From Bacteroidales bacterium (lineage in GTDB: Bacteria; Bacteroidota; Bacteroidia; Bacteroidales; P3): 39,374 nucleotides of DNA. Below are positions 1-8,644 of the stretch, in pieces. Every line of letters begins with the position of its first letter. Within the stretch, counting starts at the first letter, position 1. The notes under the pieces are model-generated. The model saw nothing but the letters and a program-made list of their open reading frames with translations, made no database searches and had not been told where the DNA came from. The translations under genes were made by a program, and so were the position numbers. The stretch is taken from the NCBI GenBank assembly GCA_017446745.1, contig JAFSQF010000024.1, forward strand, positions 1 to 39,374, written 5' to 3'.

Positions 1-291
1 CTATATATATATATAGATATATATATCAATTAGTTAGCTAAAGAAATATTTATTTACGACAAGCCTCAAAACAACAATATAAGTGCGATTCAGCCTATCA
101 TTTTTTACACAAAAAACAGAAAATTGACACCCAAAAAAGACAATAAAGAAGATCGCTGTTTAGCGACGACACACCCGACGAGCTGAGCGGCGCCATAGTG
201 AAATGACACCCCGAAAGTAAGCATCATACAATCAGAGCCTTGGGCGATGGTCTCCATGCCAGCAAGATCTGCGTCTCGAAAAAAAAGTTAC

Positions 292-312
292 ACCTTCGCA
301 GAATGCGAAGGT
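292..312. repeat. Perfect hairpin ACCTTCGCA-GAA-TGCGAAGGT
   Basis: A 9-bp perfect stem (292-300 with 304-312) encloses a GAA loop. It lies 26 bp from the related GGCGAAGCT hairpin at 339-360 and shares the CGAAG core, so it is probably part of the same palindromic repeat family. No T-run follows it, so it is not a typical intrinsic terminator. Confidence 0.6.
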
Positions 313-338
313 CTCCTTGGGGAATCCCGACTGTAGGA

Positions 339-360
339 GGCGAAGCTTCCCAGCTTCGCC
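339..360. repeat. Hairpin repeat, variant stem GGCGAAGCT
   Basis: The stem GGCGAAGCT (339-347) pairs with AGCTTCGCC (352-360) around a TCCC loop, and GTAGGA precedes it. This is an opposite-orientation copy of the hairpin repeated in the array at 4727-4845, where the stem is GGCGAAGCA/TGCTTCGCC. The last base pair differs (T-A here, A-T there) yet pairing is kept in both. That suggests the stem, not only the sequence, is conserved. Confidence 0.65.
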
Positions 361-370
361 AATGCGACGT

Positions 371-395
371 GGTACGCGGGCGTCCCCGCCTGCGA
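371..395 (+). repeat. GC-rich dispersed module B, copy 1
   Basis: The module starts GGTACGCGGGCGTCC and continues into CCGCCTGCGA. Related copies occur at 4693-4717, 11099-11122, 11131-11153, 39052-39077 and 39084-39109, all between genes. GCGGG/CCCGC can form a short stem inside it. It is unusually GC-rich next to the AT-rich gaps. I do not know a named family for it. Confidence 0.65.
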
Positions 396-486
396 CAACT
401 GGGTGTCTACCGCATTCTACTGTCGTTTCCTGATTTAGGTTGACTCTTGTTTATGATTAATAACTGATAATTGTTGACCTTATTAT

Positions 487-643
487 ATTAAGTAAACGGT
501 CAAAATTAGCGCTCATATTCTTTTAACAGCAATTAACAGCAATTAACAGCAATTAACAGCAATTACCATAAATAATATTTATAGAACGGGAATGACCATG
601 AATGCCCGTGAATTATCGTATATGTCAAATAAATTTGACTAAT
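487..643 (+). repeat. Left arm of a long imperfect inverted repeat flanking the C25 peptidase
   Basis: Read on the plus strand the arm starts ATTAAGTAAACGGTCAA, passes through TCATATT, TTTTAAC and the AGCAATTA repeats, then a GAATG/CCGTGAATT segment, and ends CAAATAAATTTGACTAATT. The reverse complement of 4980-5124 gives the same order: ATTAAGTAAATGGTCAA, TCATATT, TTTTAAC, AGCAATTA repeats, CCGTGAATT and CAAATAAAATTGACCAATT. Only the peptidase gene and a repeat-filled gap lie between the arms. Confidence 0.8.
523..562. repeat. Four exact copies of a 10-bp tandem unit (TTAACAGCAA)
   Basis: TTAACAGCAA occurs four times without change from 523 to 562 and then runs into TTACCATA. The array sits inside the left arm (487-643) of the long inverted repeat. 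The right arm has the degenerate equivalent, read in reverse at about 5044-5086 (TTGCTGTTTATTGCTG and similar). The left copy therefore looks recently homogenised or expanded. Confidence 0.85.
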
Positions 644-693
644 TACTTAAGATACGGAATATTTTTGAATCAAGGAGAAGGATGATAAATAGG

Positions 694-3600
694 TCACTGT
701 TTGATGATGGGGATTGTGGCGGTGCCGATATTGAGGAGGTAGCGTCCGGAGGGGAGGCCGGAGAGGTCTATCTGGCGCACATTGCGTAGGTGCCGCAGCA
801 AACGGCCCGAGGCATCGTAGAGGATAGCCTCCCCTACTTCACGGCTGAATGTCACCATACCTGCCGTGGGGTTGGGGAAGAGCGTCAGCAGCTCAGCCGA
901 AGCATCGGCATCAGGGATATCATTATGAGGAATATTTATCAGATTGAGTACCAACGTGACGACGCTGTCGCATCCGTTGGCGGCGGCGAAGACATGGTCG
1001 AAGTAGCCCGAATGGGTGTAGACAGAGTCGTTCCATTCGTATGAAGCGGCGAAGACAGTGTCGCGGATAGTGTCGAAGGAAGAGTATTTGACCACCAGCT
1101 CAATATCAATCAGCGAGTCGCATCCGAAAACAGAGGTGAGGTGATGATGCGCCGAGGAGGAGACAGTGTAGAGGCTGTCAAACCACAGCAGGGCGTCGCA
1201 CACCACGGTGTCGATATTGGTTACATAAACCGGACGGACAAAATAGTCGGTGAGTACGGTGCCTCCCGAGGCCAACGGCACCACACGCGAGACAACGCCC
1301 TCTTCTGAGGTGTTGATGGTGTCGGTAGCGGTGACGACAGTGTCGTATTGGCAGATGTCTACCGCCTGGAAAACGACGGGATTTGAGGTATGCGGCAGCA
1401 TCACATCGTCAATCCAGGCGCAGTCTTCATAGCGGTCCACGCTGCCGTCCTTGGCGTAGGAGAAGCTGAGCGTATGGCTTCCTGCCGGAACCAGGAAAGC
1501 GGCACGCGTCCAGTACTCCTCGCCCGATGCCTCGACCATCTCCGTACCGTCGATGGCGAAAAGGAATTTGTCGTAGCCGCTCTCCGACGACACCATATAA
1601 TAGAACGTGATGCTGTCGGCTTGCGTGATATTGACCGCAAGGTTGATTTGCGAAGTCTGCCCATGGGTCAACGATGACGACGAACGCAGGCAGTAGGAGC
1701 CATGAAGAGCATCGGAGTTGGAGAAGGCCCACGGATAGGTGCCTTGCGACCATCCCGAAGTGTGGAAGATGCCAGCCTCGAACGATTCCTGCGGGTTAGT
1801 TCCGACGAAAAGATTGACGCTCTGGCTTATGTTGCCGGCGGTCAGTTGTAGAGGCATCCAAATATTTTCGGGGAGCATAGTGTCAGCGCTGAGGTGGAAA
1901 GTCAGCGTGGTTGTCTCGTCGGGGAGGAGGGCAAGCGGGTAGCTCAGGGGCTCGTCGGAGGAGAGCAGGCTGGTGGGGCTCGAGAGGGCGAGCCGTCCGT
2001 CAGTCAGCGGAGCATGACCCGTATTGGTGGCTTCTACCACCACGTCCACCATACCGCCAGGTTCAACGCTTAGCGGCCCGTTGACGACAGCGATGTCCAC
2101 CTTCGGGGCCGCCACCACGAAGGTGTGCAGTCCGCCGAAAGCCTCCGGCCTTTCGGAGCAGGTCAGCGCGGAGTTTATTCTTATGCCGGTACCGTCGGCC
2201 ACCGCCTGTCCTACACTGACAGCGATGGGGATAAGTACCGTATCGCCTGGCACGAGACTGTCGAACGTGAAGGTTTGGCTGTCGAGAGCCACGGTCTCGT
2301 CGTCGGACGATATTATCTGCAGCTGTACGTTATGAGCCGTCTCGTTGCCGAGATTCGACAGGGTGACAGTCATGAGGTTAGCCTGGCCGCTGACGAGTTG
2401 CGACTGCGCCTCGATGTTCAGCACCATGGGGAAAGCCCCGTCGGGGATTGCCACGGTGACCGGCGAGAATGAAGGCTGATACTGTTGAGCCCATGCTGCC
2501 AGCTCGTAGCCGCCCACGGGGAGCGACACGGGCAGCATGAGTGTGGCGTTGCCTGCGGCATCGGCGAAGGCCGCGGCCACCAGCTGGCGGGTCAGCGTGT
2601 CGGTCAGGGCCACATAGGCGTAGGGGGCGGCAGCGACGGCGAGGCTTAAGTCGCCCGACATTATCACAGGGCTCACCGCCACGTTCATGGGCTGCGCCTG
2701 GGTAAGGTAGGTCATCACCGAGGGGTCGCCCATCAGGTGGTAGATCTCCCAGTAGTAGAGTTTACGGCTTGAGGTGGAGCTCTCCACAGCCATGTTGCCC
2801 ACCATCATGATAGAGCCCTGCGACATAGCCCACTGGCTGTAGGGCTCGTTGTGGGTGTGGCAGAGGCGGTCGTAGGCTCCGAGGTTGCTGGCGTTGTAGG
2901 CCATCGACATCGTAGCCCCTATGCCGCTACGCAAGCCCACAGCCCAATAAAAATCCTCGCCCCAGTAGGTGCTGTTGCTGCCGCCGATATAGCCCACGGC
3001 ACCGGCATAGTTGCCCTTGCGGAGCAGGGATTCGCCAAAGCAGGTGGCTACCTGGAACTTGTTGGTAAGGCAGCAGTTGCCGATGAAGAGGCCGAATTTC
3101 TGAGTGTTTGTCATCGCACCCACCTCGGATGTGCCGAAATAGGGGGTGCCCCAGCAGGTCTCGCTGCCGTGGGCCGAATAATTAACCCATCCGGCACCCT
3201 GGTTGTAGAAACCCTGCACGGTGGCAGAGTTGTTCTGCGAACTTCCTATGGTCACGCCCGGGGCATTGGGGACTATAGAGGTGTTGTTCTTGAAATAGCG
3301 CACCTGCGTGAAGCCCTGCGTTGAGTTGATATAGTGAGTGGCGGCATAGTCCATGGCCGGGTCGGCATGGGTGTAGCCGAAATCGCCGTCGTTGCCACCG
3401 TCTACGCCGGCCACGAGCACAGCGCGGTCCAAAAACGACGGGTCGGCAAAAGTGTATTGCTCGTACATCAGGGTCTTCTGGATCTGCGGCGTCAACTGGC
3501 CGACGTTCTGCGCCGAGAAGCGTCCGCTGTAGCAGTCGGGGATATTGTCGCCCGAGGTCCAGGAGATATAGTAGAGGTCGGTGATATGTTCGCTGCTCGT

Positions 3601-4515
3601 GGTGCCGGTGAATGCCGGGATCTGCTCATGGTCGCCCACAAAGAGGACGTAGGTAGGGGCAGGCTGTGCCGACGTTGCATTGGTGTAGAGCCCCTGGAGA
3701 AACGCCGAGATGGAGGCCGTGGTGGAGCCTACGGCAGCCGAGTCGGTATAGTAGATATCGGTGATGAAGCCCTTACGGCGTTTCCACTGCACGAAGGTGT
3801 CCATCTGGCCGCGGAACGAGCTATGGGCGATAATGACATAGCGCAGCGGGGCGGCGTTGGCCACCGACTTAGGGTATAGGCTGTTGAGCGTTGCCGCGCC
3901 GCTGGCGAAATGGGGCGAGAAGTAGCGGTTGAAGAGCTCCATAGAGGCTTGGCGGTCGGGGTCGGCATAGCGCACCTCAACGGTGGCATGACGGCACACG
4001 ATGAGCATTCCCGTGACGGGGTTGTAGCGGACGGGCGAGAACTGAAGGCGCGCCAGATGGCGGTCGCGTGCAACGCCAACCTTCTCCACCGATGCTGTAG
4101 GGAATCCAAAGAAGGCGTCGGTGGAATAGATTTTATTGTCTATCAATAGCTGATGACGGCTGGTATCGCTCTTGGAGCGCGAAGGCTGTGCGGGGAACAG
4201 ACGTGGGCCTTGGAGAAAAATAGTGTCGTATTCGGCGCTGGCGACAGCGATATCGAAGCCCTGGCATTGGGGCACCTCTATGAGACGGGAGAACACCGGC
4301 AGACATGGTGCACCGACAGCAGCGGAAGGGATAAGGTCGGTCAGCGAGAGGGTCGTGAACTCGCCATCGTCGGCGGAAAAAGTGTTTTGCTGGAGCTCGC
4401 CAATGCTGAATTCGAGCGTCAGCGAGTGCCAGTTGTCAGCCACAATACGGCAGGTCTGCGCATACGACAGCGAAAAGAAACATAATATAAAAGAAAGGAT
4501 TATAAGCTTTTTCAT
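694..4515 (-). CDS. Gingipain-like C25 cysteine peptidase with T9SS type A sorting domain
   Basis: This is a secreted cysteine endopeptidase of the gingipain family (peptidase family C25), 1273 residues. Residues 1-20 are a signal peptide ending SYAQ. A propeptide-like region reaches about residue 220, and the caspase-like catalytic domain spans about 225-620. The likely catalytic pair is His449 (SAHGSETCW) and Cys482 (GNCCLTNKF, aligning with the gingipain DVAC motif). Further on are Ig/CARDB-like domains, a MAM/jelly-roll-like domain with a DDVML strand, and two GCDS repeats like those in the giant protein at 22385-35089. The end (LFPNPTAG...LPSGRYLLNI) is a T9SS type A sorting domain. Secretion to the surface or medium is inferred. 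Possible roles are nutrient or host-protein degradation. The gene stands alone between inverted repeat arms. Confidence 0.93.
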   Translation of the reverse strand: MKKLIILSFILCFFSLSYAQTCRIVADNWHSLTLEFSIGELQQNTFSADDGEFTTLSLTDLIPSAAVGAPCLPVFSRLIEVPQCQGFDIAVASAEYDTIFLQGPRLFPAQPSRSKSDTSRHQLLIDNKIYSTDAFFGFPTASVEKVGVARDRHLARLQFSPVRYNPVTGMLIVCRHATVEVRYADPDRQASMELFNRYFSPHFASGAATLNSLYPKSVANAAPLRYVIIAHSSFRGQMDTFVQWKRRKGFITDIYYTDSAAVGSTTASISAFLQGLYTNATSAQPAPTYVLFVGDHEQIPAFTGTTSSEHITDLYYISWTSGDNIPDCYSGRFSAQNVGQLTPQIQKTLMYEQYTFADPSFLDRAVLVAGVDGGNDGDFGYTHADPAMDYAATHYINSTQGFTQVRYFKNNTSIVPNAPGVTIGSSQNNSATVQGFYNQGAGWVNYSAHGSETCWGTPYFGTSEVGAMTNTQKFGLFIGNCCLTNKFQVATCFGESLLRKGNYAGAVGYIGGSNSTYWGEDFYWAVGLRSGIGATMSMAYNASNLGAYDRLCHTHNEPYSQWAMSQGSIMMVGNMAVESSTSSRKLYYWEIYHLMGDPSVMTYLTQAQPMNVAVSPVIMSGDLSLAVAAAPYAYVALTDTLTRQLVAAAFADAAGNATLMLPVSLPVGGYELAAWAQQYQPSFSPVTVAIPDGAFPMVLNIEAQSQLVSGQANLMTVTLSNLGNETAHNVQLQIISSDDETVALDSQTFTFDSLVPGDTVLIPIAVSVGQAVADGTGIRINSALTCSERPEAFGGLHTFVVAAPKVDIAVVNGPLSVEPGGMVDVVVEATNTGHAPLTDGRLALSSPTSLLSSDEPLSYPLALLPDETTTLTFHLSADTMLPENIWMPLQLTAGNISQSVNLFVGTNPQESFEAGIFHTSGWSQGTYPWAFSNSDALHGSYCLRSSSSLTHGQTSQINLAVNITQADSITFYYMVSSESGYDKFLFAIDGTEMVEASGEEYWTRAAFLVPAGSHTLSFSYAKDGSVDRYEDCAWIDDVMLPHTSNPVVFQAVDICQYDTVVTATDTINTSEEGVVSRVVPLASGGTVLTDYFVRPVYVTNIDTVVCDALLWFDSLYTVSSSAHHHLTSVFGCDSLIDIELVVKYSSFDTIRDTVFAASYEWNDSVYTHSGYFDHVFAAANGCDSVVTLVLNLINIPHNDIPDADASAELLTLFPNPTAGMVTFSREVGEAILYDASGRLLRHLRNVRQIDLSGLPSGRYLLNIGTATIPIIKQ

Positions 4516-4543
4516 AGCCTGGAATGTTTATATTTTCGAAATG

Positions 4544-4551
4544 CAAATATA
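4544..4551 (-). promoter_or_regulatory. Candidate -7 element of the peptidase promoter
   Basis: The minus strand reads TATATTTG here, a match to the Bacteroidota -7 consensus TAnnTTTG, 28 bp upstream of the peptidase start. I see no TTTG at the expected -33 position, so this is a half match. Confidence 0.45.
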
Positions 4552-4692
4552 CATTATTTTTTTATTTGCATAGCAGCGTTTCTTATAAAAAATGCTGCAG
4601 AATTCAAGATATAAGCAATAATTAAAAAATAAGTTGATACAATCAGATAAGTGCAGTATAAAAAAGTAAGGACAATTGTGTTTATGCGTCGT

Positions 4693-4717
4693 GGTACGCG
4701 GGCGTCCTCGCCTGCGA
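4693..4717 (+). repeat. GC-rich dispersed module B, copy 2
   Basis: It reads GGTACGCGGGCGTCC then TCGCCTGCGA, differing from copy 1 (371-395) at one internal base. It is in the same orientation as copy 1 and directly precedes the 33-bp array, as copy 1 sits next to the related hairpin at 339-360. The two module types seem to travel together. Confidence 0.65.
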
Positions 4718-4726
4718 TTTGAACAC

Positions 4727-4845
4727 GGATGCTTCGCCTCCTACATCTTGGCGAAGCAAGGATGCTTCGCCTCCTACATATTGGCGAAGCAGGGATGCTT
4801 CGCCTCCTACATAATGGCGAAGCAGGGATGCTTCGCCTCCTACGT
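4727..4845. repeat. 33-bp tandem hairpin array, about 3.5 copies
   Basis: Units start at 4727, 4760, 4793 and 4826 (the last partial), each GGATGCTTCGCCTCCTACAT plus a 13-bp tail ending GGCGAAGC. At each junction GGCGAAGCA pairs with TGCTTCGCC around a 4-base loop, giving perfect 9-bp hairpins at 4750-4771, 4783-4804 and 4816-4837. Because 33 is a multiple of three, both strands stay open, producing repeated peptides (GCFASYILAKQ on plus, VGGEASLLRQY on minus). Copies differ at only one or two bases, indicating recent expansion. Confidence 0.88.
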
Positions 4846-4979
4846 TGTCTCCGCAGCCATGTAGCGACAGGAGGCCAAACGTAATCACGAGCACCAACGG
4901 AAGAAGCTTTCCCCGTTTTGGAGAATCATGTCTTCTTCCCGTTATGTGGTCTTTGTTCATGAGCTATAATATGTTGAGC

Positions 4980-5124
4980 AATTGGTCAATTTTATTTGGC
5001 ATTCATGGCAATTCACGGACATTTTAGGATATTCACGTTCCAAATAATTGCTGGTTAATTGCTGTTTATTGCTGATAATTGCCGTTAAAATAATATGAAC
5101 GATACTGTTGACCATTTACTTAAT
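4980..5124 (-). repeat. Right arm of the long inverted repeat
   Basis: This is the inverted partner of 487-643. Near-exact blocks are 5108-5124 against 487-503 (one mismatch in 17) and 4980-4998 against 625-643 (two mismatches in 19). The middle carries diverged AGCAATTA repeats. It lies just past the helicase stop codon (5147). Confidence 0.8.
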
Positions 5125-5146
5125 GTTTACGATTTTTCGATGTAAA

Positions 5147-8100
5147 TCAACCGAAGATGTCAGCAAGTTCCTCGTTGGAGAGGTTGCCAATCCATGATTC
5201 GCCGGTGGCGATGGTGAGGTCGGCGAGGCGACGTTTGTCGTGGAGGAGGCGGTCAATCTGTTCTTCAAAGGTGTGGTGGCACACGAAGCGGTGCACGATG
5301 ACGTTCTGGTGCTGCCCAATGCGGTAGGCTCGGTCGGTGGCCTGCTGCTCCACGGCGGGGTTCCACCAGAGGTCGTAGTGCACCACGTGGCTTGCCGCCG
5401 TCAGGTTCAGTCCGGTGCCGCCAGCCTTGATAGAGAGGATAAAAACGGGGCTGTCGGCATTGTTTTGGAAGATGTCCACCATGCGGCGCCGCTCGCCCAC
5501 CGGGGTGCCGCCATGCAGGAAAAGAGGGGCTATGCCCAGCCTGTCGGCTATAATCTCCGCCAGCATCTGCCCCATCTGACGGAACTGGGTGAATATAAGG
5601 ACTTTCTGGCGGTTAGCAATAATCTTCTCTATGAGTTCGAGCAGGGCCATGGCCTTGCCCGACAGCTCGGGGGCGGCATCGCCGTTCTTGAGGAAGAGGG
5701 CCGGGTGGTCGCACACCTGCTTCAAAGCCAGTATCATCTGCAACACCATGCCTTGACGTTTGAAGAGATTCTGCTGCGTCGAGGTGTCGGCCGCCTCGAT
5801 CAGCGACATGGCCTGGTCTACGGTATGGCGGTAGAGCTCCGCCTGCTTGTCGGTGAGCGTTATCAGCATGTTCTCCTCAATCTTGTCGGGCAGGTCGTTG
5901 ATGATGGAGGTGTCTGTCTTCAGACGGCGCAGCAGGAAGGGGGCGGTGATTTTGCGGAAACGCTCGGCGCATTGTTTGTCGCCGCGCTGCTGAATGGGGA
6001 GTGCGTAATGTATGCGGAAATGCTCGGCGGAGCCGAGATAGCCATGGTTGGCGAAGTCCATGATAGACCAGAATTCCGTCATCCGGTTCTCGATAGGGGT
6101 GCCGCTCATGGCTATATGCGTGGCGGCCTCGACTTTCCTTACCGCCTGGCTCTGAGCGGCATTGGCATTCTTGATGTTCTGTGCCTCGTCGATAACCATA
6201 ACGTCCCAACGCCTCTCTTTCAGGAGGTCGGCATCGTTGCGGAGGATACCGTAGGTGGTGAGGAGGATACCCTCGCTGTAGGCACTCAGCGACCGCTCGG
6301 AGCCATGATAGGTAAGGCAGGGCAGCGATGGGGCAAAGCGTTGCAGCTCAGCCTCCCAATTCGCCACGAGGGTTGTGGGGGCAACGACGAGGAACGTCGG
6401 TCTGTCGGCGTCGGCCTCATCATAAAGCTTCAGGAGCAGGGCCATGACTTGTATGGTCTTGCCCAATCCCATATCGTCGGCTATAATGCTGCCGAAACCC
6501 ATCTTAGTGTTACGGTAAAGCCATTGGAAACCGCGCAATTGATAAGGGCGCAGCGTACCCATGAGTGCGCTCGGCGCATCGATGGGAGCCGTCTCGGCAA
6601 ACGAATGCATCATCTGGCGCACTTCAGGACTGATAGAGAGGGGCTTGTCGATGTAGGTCTCGCCAAGGAGGGCTTGCAGCTTGTCGGAGGCTGTGAGTGC
6701 GTTCTTAGCTCTCAGCATTTTCTGCAGGCGTTGCAGCTCGGCATAGTCCACCAAGTAGTATTTACCGTTGTGGAAGAAGAGCTTCCGGCGTTTGCTGGTC
6801 ATCCTTATGAAGTCGGCGAGGGGGAGCTGCTCGTCGTCGAGGCTCACCTGCCATTGGAACTCCAGCAGGTCGGTAAGGGCAAGGCCTTTAAGGCTCTCTC
6901 CCTCGCGCCGCGACACTTTCAACGAAATGGCAGGCTTCAGCAACCGTCGCAGTTCGTCGGGAATGACGGTGTTGATGTTGAGATACTGTATCAGTGGCAG
7001 GATCTGGTCGATGAAGTCACCCAATTCATCGGAACTGTAGAGTATGGGGTGCTCCGCTTTGGCGGCAATATAATCATCGATATCCTTGATGAATGGCGCC
7101 AGCAGCGAGGCCTGCGGGAGGAGGTCGTAGCGGCGGCTTGCATACTGCTCGTCGCTCATGATGTCGCGCAGATTGACGAGATGGCCCTCAATATCGAATG
7201 CCAACGACAACAAGAAATTCGACCGGTATTTGTTGATGACTACCGTGGGGCTATAGGGCAAGTGGCTCACCGCTAAGTGGTCCGTCCAACTCTTGATTTG
7301 CAGTGCCGTGATGGCAGGCTGGCTTTTGTCCTGTCCCGCCCTCACGGTGAAGCGCTGGCCCAGGAAGAAAAGCCCGAAGATGTCGTCGCCCGACTGTTGA
7401 CTTTTGCTGAATTGCTGCATCAACACATTCAATATCAGCGAGAGAAGCAACAGAGCATGATTACGGACGTTTGCTGTCGTCCCTCCTGTCTGGAGGGTGA
7501 GGATGCCGCGAGGAAGCCGGCTGTCGAACTGCTCGACGGCCTGCTGCACCTTGGCATCGGCCACGGCGGGCAGCCACACGATGGCGAACGACGAGCGCGA
7601 ATGGCGTAGCAGGCAAGGCACTACAGCGCCGTGCATCAGGAAATTCAGCGCCATACGCACGCCGAGGTGGGTGGCCTGTACTGAGGGGTGGTACGACGGC
7701 AGGTCGTCGGCATCGATGGCCAGAATGGAGAGTATCAGCTTGGCCGTGAGCTGCTTTGGCGAGGTCCGTGGGACGGTGAGGTTGGAATTGATTGCGAAGC
7801 ACAGCTCTTCTGTTGGCGGCAGTGGCGTGGCGTCGAGGCTGGCGCCTCCTGCCCTACCCTCCAGCAAGGCGGCGGCCATAGTACCCACATGGGCTATCTG
7901 GCTGGCGTATAAGGCCTGGAAATCGTCCCTTGCATAAAAGCCCGGCCAGCGGGGGAGGATTTTGACGAGAGCCATGGGCGCATCGTCGAGTTGGGTGAGG
8001 TCGACAGAGTAGAAGCCTGGAGCCGTCGGGGCTGGTTCCGACGGCGCGGCGGCGCTGTCGTCGTCGCCACAGACCTCAATCAGTTGTGTGGCAAGGGGTA

Positions 8101-8644
8101 TCTTCTCCACGGGGTCGGCGGCCTTCTTGCCGAGGTTGTCTCTGAGCAATTCCATGAGGTCGAGGCCGTGGAGGCTGAAGATAATGAATGGGTCCTTGTC
8201 GATAAAGTTGGCCAACTTATATAGGGCGAAGGCCACATGGTCGCAGGGCATACCCCACGAGGGGCAGGAGCAGAACATCTTGATGTCGGCCCATCGCTGA
8301 GGAAGGAGGCTGAGGTGCAGAGCCTCGGCGATGTCGAGCACCGAGGGGTCGAGGTCGTGGCCCAGGAGCTTCGACATCACCATGGGGTTCGCCACGATGC
8401 CCTTCTTCAGGGCTTCGATTTGTTCGGGCGCAAAGCGGGGCAGGAAGAACTGAAGATAGTACTGCTTGGAGGAGGAGAGGGACACATGAGTTTTAATCAT
8501 GTTGTCGCGGATTTCTATGTCCCTGACCTCCCATTTGCGGGCCTGCTGCATGGCACGCTCTATCTTGTGGCGCGTGTCGAGAGCCACGAGGGCGTTGAGC
8601 CATTTGCGGCCCCAGAAGGTATGTCCGGAAGACTGGCTGCTCAT
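5147..8644 (-). CDS. SWIM zinc-finger SNF2-family DNA translocase/helicase
   Basis: An ATP-dependent DNA translocase of the SNF2 superfamily, 1165 residues. Near the N-terminus is a SWIM zinc finger (Cys125, Cys127, Cys134, His136 in CSCPSWGMPCDH). The C-terminal half carries the helicase core: Walker A ADDMGLGKT (about residue 720), DEAQ box VIDEAQNIKNA (about 818), motif III SGTPIEN, then the second lobe with IFTQF, SIKAGGTGLNLTAA, WWNPAVEQQATDRAYRIGQ (about 1103). This SWIM plus SNF2 layout is a common bacterial form whose cellular role, probably nucleic-acid remodelling or repair, is poorly known. The start overlaps the stop of the receptor gene upstream (TAATG, 8642-8646), so translation is likely coupled. 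Confidence 0.93.
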   Translation of the reverse strand: MSSQSSGHTFWGRKWLNALVALDTRHKIERAMQQARKWEVRDIEIRDNMIKTHVSLSSSKQYYLQFFLPRFAPEQIEALKKGIVANPMVMSKLLGHDLDPSVLDIAEALHLSLLPQRWADIKMFCSCPSWGMPCDHVAFALYKLANFIDKDPFIIFSLHGLDLMELLRDNLGKKAADPVEKIPLATQLIEVCGDDDSAAAPSEPAPTAPGFYSVDLTQLDDAPMALVKILPRWPGFYARDDFQALYASQIAHVGTMAAALLEGRAGGASLDATPLPPTEELCFAINSNLTVPRTSPKQLTAKLILSILAIDADDLPSYHPSVQATHLGVRMALNFLMHGAVVPCLLRHSRSSFAIVWLPAVADAKVQQAVEQFDSRLPRGILTLQTGGTTANVRNHALLLLSLILNVLMQQFSKSQQSGDDIFGLFFLGQRFTVRAGQDKSQPAITALQIKSWTDHLAVSHLPYSPTVVINKYRSNFLLSLAFDIEGHLVNLRDIMSDEQYASRRYDLLPQASLLAPFIKDIDDYIAAKAEHPILYSSDELGDFIDQILPLIQYLNINTVIPDELRRLLKPAISLKVSRREGESLKGLALTDLLEFQWQVSLDDEQLPLADFIRMTSKRRKLFFHNGKYYLVDYAELQRLQKMLRAKNALTASDKLQALLGETYIDKPLSISPEVRQMMHSFAETAPIDAPSALMGTLRPYQLRGFQWLYRNTKMGFGSIIADDMGLGKTIQVMALLLKLYDEADADRPTFLVVAPTTLVANWEAELQRFAPSLPCLTYHGSERSLSAYSEGILLTTYGILRNDADLLKERRWDVMVIDEAQNIKNANAAQSQAVRKVEAATHIAMSGTPIENRMTEFWSIMDFANHGYLGSAEHFRIHYALPIQQRGDKQCAERFRKITAPFLLRRLKTDTSIINDLPDKIEENMLITLTDKQAELYRHTVDQAMSLIEAADTSTQQNLFKRQGMVLQMILALKQVCDHPALFLKNGDAAPELSGKAMALLELIEKIIANRQKVLIFTQFRQMGQMLAEIIADRLGIAPLFLHGGTPVGERRRMVDIFQNNADSPVFILSIKAGGTGLNLTAASHVVHYDLWWNPAVEQQATDRAYRIGQHQNVIVHRFVCHHTFEEQIDRLLHDKRRLADLTIATGESWIGNLSNEELADIFG

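Larger units (their letters stand above)
1..693. other. Repeat-rich gap left of the peptidase gene
   Basis: No credible gene. The stretch opens with an alternating AT tract (about 1-27). It then holds two short perfect hairpins (292-312 and 339-360), one copy of a GC-rich dispersed module (371-395), a 10-bp tandem array (523-562), and the left arm (487-643) of a long inverted repeat whose other arm lies at 4980-5124. A 67-codon open frame at 240-443 runs straight through the hairpin and the GC-rich module and is explained by them. The only neighbouring gene ends at 694 on the minus strand, so most of this gap lies downstream of the peptidase. Confidence 0.75.
4682..4960 (-). pseudogene. Possible lipoprotein fragment running into the hairpin array
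   Basis: A 92-codon frame starts with a plausible lipoprotein signal: a basic N-terminus (SPKRGKLL), a hydrophobic core (PLVLVITFGLLSL) and a lipobox-like LHGC with Cys36, followed by GDN. After about residue 40 the peptide is only the translated 33-bp repeats (VGGEASLLRQY three times) and module B (ARTPAYH). It may be a lipoprotein gene whose body was replaced by repeats, a small repeat-bearing lipoprotein, or chance. It lies downstream of the helicase gene with no clear promoter. Confidence 0.3.
4516..5146. other. Repeat-filled gap between helicase and peptidase genes
   Basis: The 631-bp gap holds, in plus-strand order, the candidate peptidase promoter (4544-4551), GC-rich module B (4693-4717), a 33-bp hairpin array (4727-4845), the start of a lipoprotein-like frame on the minus strand (down from 4960) and the right arm of the long inverted repeat (4980-5124). 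No conserved gene is apparent. The gap is too long and too structured for a simple operon link, so the peptidase is probably transcribed separately from the helicase. Confidence 0.7.

Noticed and set aside
240-443. 67-codon open frame
   Set aside because: It runs through the hairpin at 339-360 and module B; its peptide is repeat translation and matches no family.
4727-4845. CRISPR-like array of 33-bp repeats
   Set aside because: Copies are directly adjacent with no unique spacers, there are only 3.5 units, and no cas genes are nearby.
5240-7276. Long plus-strand frame (678 codons) opposite the helicase gene
   Set aside because: It is the antisense of a well-supported SNF2 gene; GC-rich codon use leaves the opposite strand open.
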